From Gammaproteobacteria bacterium (GTDB lineage Bacteria; Pseudomonadota; Gammaproteobacteria; Natronospirales; REEB76): 10,723 nucleotides of DNA. The stretch lies in contig JAGWNO010000065.1 of assembly GCA_028871235.1 (NCBI GenBank), positions 1-10,723 of the forward strand, read 5' to 3'. Position 1 is the first letter of the stretch, and every line of letters starts with the position of its first letter. The notes below the pieces were generated by a model that was not told the DNA's origin, made no database searches, and saw nothing but the letters and a program-made list of their open reading frames with translations. The position numbers and the translations under genes are program-made. Positions 1 to 5,224 of this stretch are shown in pieces.

Positions 1-1440
1 GAGACGGGTGTTGTGCCGCGGGCCGCTGTCGCGCAATGCCAGTGCGAACATGTCGATCTGGGCGCCGTCCACGAATCCGGCCGGTGGATCCAGCAGGTCA
101 TGGTAGGCGGCACGCAGTTCGATTTCCCGGTAGTCCTCGCCCGCGAGCCGGCCGACATCCAGGCTGCTGCGGCTGGAGCCATGGCCCAGCACCGGGTCGG
201 TATCCGGGATCGGCATGGACGGCAAGACCTCATGCGACTGCACCCGGCTGCGGGCGCGCAGGATGGCGAGCGTGAGCGGTCCGTAGTCGCGCTTCGGCAG
301 CTGACCGCGATTGCCCTGGTAGAGCAGGTAATCGGCAGCGGACTCATAGATCAGCGCCTGCCGCTCGGGCGCCAGTGCGGTGATGGCGGAGGCGTCCGGC
401 GGGAGCTGCCGCGTGGCCACATCCAGGGCCAGCCGCCGATCATGGGGGTCCATGTGCTGCAGGCGATAACGCGTGCGCGCCAGCAGTGACGGCCGGTAGG
501 TGGTTTCCAGCAGCACGCCCTGCTGTGCGAGCACCGCCTTGACGGTGTTGCTGGGGATCACCTGATAGACGAAGCGGTGCGTGAGCCGCAGCTGCGGCCG
601 CGCCACGTCCAGCAGCGCCAATACCGCGTAGGAGCAGTTGCGGTTGAAGAAGTAGTAGCGGAAGGCGACGTCGCGCAGTTCCCAGACATGCTCGAGGATG
701 CGGCGGATCTCCGCCGGCGAATAATCAAGCTGGTACTCCCAGATGTCGCGGTTCTCGATGTCGCTGTAGGCGTTCACCGCCTTGTAGTACGGCTCCAGGG
801 AATATTCCCCGGGATAAAGTCCCGTGAGTCCCTTGATCGCGAAGATCAGACCGTTGCTTTCACGGGTCTGGGCGGCGAAATTGACGGCGTAGGATTCCAG
901 ATGGGTGTTGCGCGGCTGCCGGGGATGATCGAAGCGCAGGAAGGTATGCCCGAACATGGACGATGGATTGTTGACGTAGGCCGCGGGGAATATCAGCACC
1001 AGCCGGTCCGGGTCGATGGCCCGGTACCAGGCGTCGAAATGCGGACAGGGGGTTTGCGGCAGGCGCGCCGGGTCGAAGTGCAATTCCTGTTTCAGCCAGC
1101 GGTAGCGGGCGATGAAGCGGCATTGGCTGCCGGCATCCGGGTCACCCGGCGCGGGCGCCGCGAAAAAACTGGCGAGCGTGGCCCGCAATTCGGCGCCGGG
1201 ATGGGTACGGCCGCCGGCAGCCAGGAAGAAACCGGGGGTGACCGCCTCGCTGGTGTAGCCGCCGCCCAGGAGATCGGCTTTGTAATGCAGCAGCGCGCGC
1301 CATTCCGGTGCAGCCTGCAGTTGCCGCTGTCCGGCCTCGCGGGTGAGCTGCTGGAGATATGCCTGATCCGCCGCCCAGGCACTTGGGTACGGGAGCAGGC
1401 ACGGGCACAGACAGACCAGGATGAGCCAGGGGCGGTACAT
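1..1440 (-). CDS. DUF4105 (Lnb N-terminal-like) exported protein, partial
   Basis: Minus-strand reading of 1440 to 1 is open for 480 codons with no stop, so the C-terminus lies beyond the left edge. The ATG at 1440 opens a typical Sec signal peptide: a hydrophobic stretch at about residues 5-17, with likely cleavage after the AWA at 21-23. The mature part carries the two marks of the DUF4105 / Lnb N-terminal periplasmic family: MFGHTFLR at 162-169 and NCSY at 268-271. From family knowledge, the His and Cys resemble an NlpC/P60-like thiol active site. The best studied relative is the lipoprotein N-acyltransferase Lnb of Gram-positives, but the role of the long proteobacterial proteins is not established to my knowledge. 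It follows the DUF3015 gene, a common pairing. No Shine-Dalgarno is visible before the ATG; instead two hairpins sit just upstream. The family assignment is firm and the function unknown. Confidence 0.86.
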   Translation of the reverse strand, partial: MYRPWLILVCLCPCLLPYPSAWAADQAYLQQLTREAGQRQLQAAPEWRALLHYKADLLGGGYTSEAVTPGFFLAAGGRTHPGAELRATLASFFAAPAPGDPDAGSQCRFIARYRWLKQELHFDPARLPQTPCPHFDAWYRAIDPDRLVLIFPAAYVNNPSSMFGHTFLRFDHPRQPRNTHLESYAVNFAAQTRESNGLIFAIKGLTGLYPGEYSLEPYYKAVNAYSDIENRDIWEYQLDYSPAEIRRILEHVWELRDVAFRYYFFNRNCSYAVLALLDVARPQLRLTHRFVYQVIPSNTVKAVLAQQGVLLETTYRPSLLARTRYRLQHMDPHDRRLALDVATRQLPPDASAITALAPERQALIYESAADYLLYQGNRGQLPKRDYGPLTLAILRARSRVQSHEVLPSMPIPDTDPVLGHGSSRSSLDVGRLAGEDYREIELRAAYHDLLDPPAGFVDGAQIDMFALALRDSGPRHNTRL

Positions 1441-1442
1441 GC

Positions 1443-1459
1443 TTGCCGGCTGCCGGCAA
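1443..1459 (-). repeat. Small inverted repeat at the DUF4105 translation start
   Basis: TTGCCGGC and GCCGGCAA are perfect 8-base arms around one base; as a real hairpin it would be about 7 pairs with a 3-base loop. It ends 2 bases upstream of the ATG at 1440 and occupies the place where a ribosome binding site would be expected. It could mask or shape initiation, or simply be part of the terminator tail. Confidence 0.5.
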
Positions 1460-1490
1460 AAAATCACCCGGAGGCGGAGCCTCCGGGTGC
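1456..1490 (-). terminator. Rho-independent terminator after the DUF3015 gene
   Basis: On the minus strand, 11-base perfect arms CACCCGGAGGC / GCCTCCGGGTG (1465-1475 and 1479-1489) enclose a 3-base loop. An A and a run of six T follow on the transcribed strand. The hairpin begins about 25 bases after the DUF3015 stop and ends only about 25 bases before the DUF4105 ATG, so it may act as an intra-operon terminator that lets through part of the transcription. Confidence 0.88.
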
Positions 1491-1513
1491 GGTGTCAGCA
1501 AACCGGTTTTAAA

Positions 1514-1993
1514 TCAGGACACGTACTTGGCAAGCACCGGGTCCTTCGACATCTCCGCTTTCACCGTGGTGATCACATGATCCGCGGTGGTGCTGTCGTT
1601 GGGGAAGATGCGGGCGAAGTCCCTCTGGGTGAGCGCATAGAACCCGGCCTTGTCCTGGTCCTTGATGCCCATGAGGTCGGCCATGGTGGCGAGCGCCTCG
1701 CCATGGCCCCTGGACATGTCCTGTGCCAGATGCTCCATGTTGGAGCCGGTGAACATGCTGAGCTTCACGCTGGAACTGATGGTGCCGTTCTGGTCGCAGC
1801 CCAGGGTGCCGGAGCTGATGCCGAAGGTCTGGTTGCCGGTGGAGCCATTGGTGGTCACGGCGAGGATCTGCGGGAACACGCCGGTCTTGCCGTCGAAGAT
1901 GATGGAACCGGCGCCGCAGCCGGTGCTGTCCTTGGCCACCGCTGCGCCTGCGTAGAGCAACCCCAAAAGCACAATTACTGACAGCTTCTTCAT
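1514..1993 (-). CDS. DUF3015 family exported protein
   Basis: A 159-residue protein with a clean Sec signal peptide (MKK, a hydrophobic core at 4-15, likely cleavage after AVA near 20). The mature part has the DUF3015 look: an early GCG with a second Cys in GTLGCDQNG near 66, a G/S/T-rich middle, then a helical part containing MEHLAQDMSRGHGEAL (about 86-101) and a C-terminal half rich in D, A and K. The start is well supported by GAGGAG seven bases upstream. The protein is expected in the periplasm or outer envelope; no biochemical role is established for the family as far as I know. It is followed by a strong terminator and then the DUF4105 gene on the same strand, and the recurrent pairing suggests a linked envelope function (inference). 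Confidence 0.9.
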   Translation of the reverse strand: MKKLSVIVLLGLLYAGAAVAKDSTGCGAGSIIFDGKTGVFPQILAVTTNGSTGNQTFGISSGTLGCDQNGTISSSVKLSMFTGSNMEHLAQDMSRGHGEALATMADLMGIKDQDKAGFYALTQRDFARIFPNDSTTADHVITTVKAEMSKDPVLAKYVS

Positions 1994-2000
1994 TCTGGTA

Positions 2001-2006
2001 CTCCTC
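2001..2006 (-). promoter_or_regulatory. Ribosome binding site of the DUF3015 gene
   Basis: GAGGAG on the minus strand, seven bases before the ATG at 1993, fixes the start of the small exported protein. Confidence 0.8.
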
Positions 2007-2253
2007 GGTTATCGGTGGTGATCAATCCTTGCAAAAGCGCCCCGCTGTGAGACGGCCGGGCTGGCCATTCTTAGCACAGTGCGGGGCTGAATTCCAACGC
2101 CGCGGCCCGCAGTCCGGGCCGTCGAGATCCGGGGGAATCCCCGGCACGGCCGCCTGCCGATAAGGGCCGGGGGAAACCGCGCCGGGCTGGGCAGCGGGTC
2201 CGTCACCCCGTCATGTACGCCAGGCAGCCGCGCTCCCTGCCTGCCGCTGATGA

Positions 2254-2279
2254 GCTGCAACCCCGATCGGGGTTGCAGC
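2254..2279. repeat. 26-bp perfect palindrome
   Basis: The sequence reads identically on both strands: arms of 13 bases (GCTGCAACCCCGA and its complement) centred on GATC. No T-run follows on either side, so it is not a standard intrinsic terminator. A second hairpin with 7-base arms (2221-2243) lies immediately to the left. It could be a dimeric regulator site, a REP-like element or a cruciform-forming sequence; the window does not decide. Confidence 0.85.
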
Positions 2280-2447
2280 GCCGCTTGCCCGATGACTTCC
2301 TGCTGCGCGCTTGCGGGTATCAGTGCCTGCATCAATGCGGGCGCGTGTAGGATACTGGCGGGCGTGATTTCAGCGGTGATCCGCTGCCGCTGGATGCGGA
2401 TGACGGCGTTTCGACGGGAACCGCATACGCACTGATTTAATAACTGC

Positions 2448-2453
2448 AGGAGG
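2448..2453 (+). promoter_or_regulatory. Ribosome binding site of the FMN reductase-like gene
   Basis: AGGAGG, a full-strength Shine-Dalgarno, sits seven bases before the ATG at 2461 and fixes the start. Confidence 0.85.
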
Positions 2454-2460
2454 GAGACTG

Positions 2461-3018
2461 ATGCCGATCAGCGTTCTGGGGTTTGCCGGCAGCCTGCGCC
2501 AGGGGTCCTACAACCGCATGGCGCTGCGCACCGCGGTGGAGCTGCAGCCGGCGGAAATGCAGATCGAGACATTCGATATCGCGCCCATCCCGGTTTACAA
2601 CGAGGATATCCGCACCCAGGGTTTCCCGCCGGTGGTGGAGCAGTTCCGGGAGAAAATCCGCGCCGCCGATGCGCTGCTGATGGTCACGCCGGAGTACAAC
2701 TATTCCGTGCCGGGGGTGCTCAAGAACGCCATCGACTGGGCCTCACGGCCGCCGGATCAGCCCTTCAATGAAAAACCGGTGGCCATCATGGGCGCTGCCG
2801 GCGGCATCTTGGGCACGGCCCGGGCCCAGTATCACCTGCGCCAGTGCTGCGTGTTCCTCAACATGCATCCCATCAACAAGCCGGAGGTGATGATCGCCCA
2901 GGCGCATACCCGATTCGATGCCGCGGGGCGGCTCACGGATGAGACGGCGCGCAAGCTGATCGCCGAATTGCTGGTGAACCTCGCCGCCTGGACACGGCGC
3001 TTGCGGACAGGGTCCTGA
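2461..3018 (+). CDS. NADPH-dependent FMN reductase family protein
   Basis: A 185-residue cytosolic flavodoxin-fold protein of the NADPH-dependent FMN reductase family (COG0431; relatives include quinone/chromate reductases such as ChrR/YieF). After the first beta strand comes the FMN phosphate loop GSLRQGSYN (10-18). The family signature TPEYNYSVPGVLKNAIDW spans 76-93, and a second flavin loop GAAGG lies at 111-115. The length is normal for the family. Such enzymes bind FMN and use NAD(P)H to reduce quinones, free flavin, azo dyes or metal oxyanions; which substrate applies here cannot be read from sequence. It stands alone, with a divergent neighbour upstream and the peptide transporter converging downstream, and it has a strong ribosome binding site. 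The family is certain; chromate or quinone specificity is only a possibility. Confidence 0.93.
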   Translation: MPISVLGFAGSLRQGSYNRMALRTAVELQPAEMQIETFDIAPIPVYNEDIRTQGFPPVVEQFREKIRAADALLMVTPEYNYSVPGVLKNAIDWASRPPDQPFNEKPVAIMGAAGGILGTARAQYHLRQCCVFLNMHPINKPEVMIAQAHTRFDAAGRLTDETARKLIAELLVNLAAWTRRLRTGS

Positions 3019-3037
3019 TAGCGCATCCAGTCAACGC

Positions 3038-3071
3038 GCAGGGCCGGCCCCTGCTGCAATCCGCGGGGTGC
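3038..3071. repeat. Inverted repeats between convergent genes
   Basis: In the 61-base gap between the flavoprotein stop and the transporter stop there are two dyads: GCAGGG/CCCTGC around five bases (3038-3054), and a GGGTGCGCACCC palindrome just before the transporter stop. They could slow RNA polymerase from either side, but neither has a T-run, so I do not call a terminator. Confidence 0.4.
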
Positions 3072-3079
3072 GCACCCGC

Positions 3080-4582
3080 TCATTCTTCTGCGGCAAGGGT
3101 GCGGGGCGCGCCCGGCGGCAGAGCCGGCGCCGGCTCCACGACCGACAGGCGTTTCATGAGCGGTACGATGGCGGCGGCGAGCAGCGTGCCGATGACGGCC
3201 ACTATCCCCAGAGCGTTGAACAAATGGGTGTAGAGCGGCAGGGTCTTGAGCGGGTCGGTGACGCCCTGGGGCACGCCGGCGTAGTTCGCCACGAAACTGC
3301 CGAGGTACTGGGAAATGCCGGTGGCGAGAAACCAGGCGCCCATGATGAAACCGCGCAGCTTCGGTCCCACGTAGCGCGCCACCATGGCGAGCCCCAGGCC
3401 GCTGATGAGGAGTTCGCCCAGGGACTGCAGGCCGTAACCCGCGATCATCCAGCCAAATGACACTCTGCCGCCCACGGCGAACAGGCCGCTTACACCGTAG
3501 GTGAAGAATCCCAGACTCAGCACCGCGAAACCGATGGCGAATTTGCTGGCGATGTGGAAATCACCGCGGCCCTGGCTCAGGCGGTGGTAGAACCAAGCCA
3601 AGAACGGGCTGAGGATGAAAATCCAGATGGGGTTCAGCGCCTGCACCTGGCCGGCGGGCACCGCGTAGTGCAGGCCCAGGAAGTTGATGCTGAGGTCCAC
3701 GTTGCGCAGCGCAAACAGCGTGAGCGAGGTGGACATCTGCTGGTAAAAGATAAAGAACAGGATGGTTTCCGCGGTGAGTACCAGCACCGCCCACAATCCC
3801 TTGCGTTCCTGATGGCTGCCCTTCCAGAGGAGCACCGCAAAGATCGCAAGCAGTGCCAGGCCCGCGAGCCACACCACCGCACGCGCCACGCCCAGGTTCT
3901 GGATGATGGCGGTGACCAGTATCATGGCAACCAGTGCGCCGGCCACGACCAGTCCCAGGCGCAGCCACGGGAAGGGGTGGAAATCGGGTTCCGAGCCCAC
4001 GTGTGCCAGGAACCGGCGCATGACGAGATAGTTCACGATGCCTACCGCCAGACCGCCGGCGCACACTGCAAAGGCCACGTGCCAGCCGAGCCACACGGCG
4101 ATCAGCGGCGTGGCGATCTGCGAGACGGTGGCACCCAGGTTCACCGCCATGTAGTACATGGTGAAGGCGCTGTCTATCTTGGCGGTATCGCCCTCGTAGA
4201 GCTTGGAGATCAGGTTGGCGGGGTTGGCCTTGAATATCCCGCCACCCACCGCTACCACCCCGAGCGCCGCGAACAGCAGCGCCGGGTCGGGGATGGCGAG
4301 CATGGCATAGCCGATGGCGAGCATCACGGCCCCGAGCAGCGCCGTGCGCCGGCTGCCGAGCACCCGGTCGCCGATCCAGCCGCCCAGGGCGGGAATGGCG
4401 TAGGCCATGGCACTGAAGGCGCCAAACGTAAGGTTGGCGCGGTCATCCGCGTAGCCGAGCTGCTGCACCATGAACAGCACCACCACGGCGGTCATGCCGT
4501 AGTAGCCGAAGCGTTCCCACATCTCGATCAGGAACAGGGTGGTGAATCCCAGCGTCCGGGAAGGCGTTTTCGGTGTCGTCAT
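3080..4582 (-). CDS. POT-family proton-dependent oligopeptide transporter
   Basis: A 500-residue inner-membrane protein with the repeated hydrophobic helices of a major facilitator. The POT (PTR2) diagnostic ExxERFxYYG motif is intact at 20-29 in helix 1; it couples proton binding to peptide binding. The loop GGWIGDRVLGSRRT follows after helix 2, then FKANPANLISKLYEGD (about 117-132). A FYQQMSTSLTLFALRN stretch in the second half matches the substrate-facing part of DtpA-type di/tripeptide permeases, followed by NPIWIFILSP. Length agrees with the family. These proteins import di- and tripeptides with protons. The ATG at 4582 gives the normal short N-terminus, with only a weak upstream purine signal. 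It is a single-gene unit flanked by genes on the other strand. The two secreted S10 peptidases further right would produce suitable substrates (inference). Exact substrates cannot be told. Confidence 0.93.
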   Translation of the reverse strand: MTTPKTPSRTLGFTTLFLIEMWERFGYYGMTAVVVLFMVQQLGYADDRANLTFGAFSAMAYAIPALGGWIGDRVLGSRRTALLGAVMLAIGYAMLAIPDPALLFAALGVVAVGGGIFKANPANLISKLYEGDTAKIDSAFTMYYMAVNLGATVSQIATPLIAVWLGWHVAFAVCAGGLAVGIVNYLVMRRFLAHVGSEPDFHPFPWLRLGLVVAGALVAMILVTAIIQNLGVARAVVWLAGLALLAIFAVLLWKGSHQERKGLWAVLVLTAETILFFIFYQQMSTSLTLFALRNVDLSINFLGLHYAVPAGQVQALNPIWIFILSPFLAWFYHRLSQGRGDFHIASKFAIGFAVLSLGFFTYGVSGLFAVGGRVSFGWMIAGYGLQSLGELLISGLGLAMVARYVGPKLRGFIMGAWFLATGISQYLGSFVANYAGVPQGVTDPLKTLPLYTHLFNALGIVAVIGTLLAAAIVPLMKRLSVVEPAPALPPGAPRTLAAEE

Positions 4583-4735
4583 GGTGTCGTCCGTTTTATG
4601 GCTGAATCGGCCGGCTGACCGGTTTTTCCGCGCAGGCCCCGTCGGGCCCCGCTTGTAGCGGCTCCTAACTACCAGATTAGGGCGCTGCTGTGAAGGCCGG
4701 ACCCCGGCGATCGGTCCTGACGACGAGTTTGGCGG

Positions 4736-4754
4736 CGGCGCGATTTACGCGCCG
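4736..4754. repeat. Inverted repeat upstream of the PilZ gene
   Basis: Perfect 7-base arms CGGCGCG / CGCGCCG surround the loop ATTTA. It lies about 30 bases upstream of the presumed -10 of the PilZ gene, in the gap between the transporter and PilZ starts, with no T-run. It might be a regulator site. Confidence 0.45.
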
Positions 4755-4782
4755 ACGGACTGAATAACCACGGTTTGCTGAC

Positions 4783-4788
4783 TATACT
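4783..4788 (+). promoter_or_regulatory. Possible -10 box of the PilZ gene
   Basis: TATACT matches five of six bases of the sigma-70 -10 consensus and lies 34 bases before the GTG start. No good -35 is found at 16-18 bases; the spot holds CTGAAT-like sequence. This would be a promoter depending on an activator or on an upstream-extended contact, or no promoter at all. Confidence 0.4.
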
Positions 4789-4822
4789 AGAGGCGCCTCG
4801 CTGCTGATGGGACACAATAAAA

Positions 4823-5224
4823 GTGACCGCCAAGTCCGCTGAAGAACGGCGCCGTTTCCGACGCTTCCGGTTTTCCTCGGTAATCCGCGTCCGCGAGGGG
4901 GACGCGGTCCAGGAATGCGAGCTGCTGGATGTCTCGTTGCGCGGCTTTCTGGCCCGTTGTCCCGCCGATTGGCGGGCCGCGGAGGGGGACCGGCTGCGGG
5001 TGGAGTGGCGGCTGGCGGAACTCATCAAGCTGGAGCTGGATGCCAGGGTGGTGCACGTGAGCGGCGATCATATCGGCTGCAGCTGGGAGGCGCGGGATCC
5101 GGAGAGTTTTGCACATCTCAAGCGGCTGGTGGAGATCAACCTCATGGACCCCAAGCTGGTGGTCCGGGAACTGGAATCCCTCAGGGGAGAATCGGTCAAG
5201 CAGTTCAAGGATGCCCTGCATTGA
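4823..5224 (+). CDS. PilZ domain protein (probable c-di-GMP receptor)
   Basis: A 133-residue soluble protein consisting of one PilZ domain plus a short helical tail. Both c-di-GMP contacts are present: the RxxxR switch in the N-terminal basic run ERRRFRRF (R10...R14), and D36-x-S38-x-x-G41 in the strand LLDVSLRGF. The C-terminal 35 residues (from about AHLKRLVEIN) are predicted helical and follow the beta barrel. Such proteins read out c-di-GMP and act on motility, pili, exopolysaccharide or transcription by contact with a partner; no partner gene lies nearby. The start is GTG at 4823: the same frame has a stop at 4805-4807, and any later start would lose the arginine switch. No clear Shine-Dalgarno is visible. 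The 3' end runs 20 bases into the convergent radical SAM gene. Confidence 0.88.
   Translation: MTAKSAEERRRFRRFRFSSVIRVREGDAVQECELLDVSLRGFLARCPADWRAAEGDRLRVEWRLAELIKLELDARVVHVSGDHIGCSWEARDPESFAHLKRLVEINLMDPKLVVRELESLRGESVKQFKDALH

Larger units (their letters stand above)
1994..2460. other. Gene-poor intergenic region with hairpins
   Basis: This 467-base divergent gap separates the DUF3015 gene (-) from the flavoprotein gene (+). I see no convincing gene: the short open frames lack ribosome binding sites and read as low-complexity Arg/Ala/Cys peptides. It holds several inverted repeats. One has 6-base arms CCGGGG/CCCCGG around GAAT (2129-2144). Another has 7-base arms CAGGCAG/CTGCCTG (2221-2243). 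The third is a 26-base perfect palindrome (2254-2279). Promoters for both flanking genes must lie here, but no pair of hexamers is good enough to call. Confidence 0.6.

Noticed and set aside
577..1512. Long plus-strand open frame of 311 codons
   Set aside because: It is antisense to the DUF4105 gene, whose frame has a signal peptide and conserved motifs; the plus-strand product is Arg/Gly-rich without recognisable domains.
2250..2435. Small plus-strand open frame of 61 codons in the intergenic gap
   Set aside because: No ribosome binding site; it begins in the palindrome and reads as a Cys/Arg-rich peptide without any family likeness.
3554..4618. Plus-strand open frame of 354 codons
   Set aside because: It is antisense to the POT transporter; its composition is rich in His, Gln, Glu and Arg, as expected for the shadow of a membrane protein gene.
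4620..4660. Possible terminator hairpins (GGCCC/GGGCC and CCGG repeats near a T-run)
   Set aside because: Arms are only 4-5 bases, and no plus-strand gene ends here that would need a terminator.
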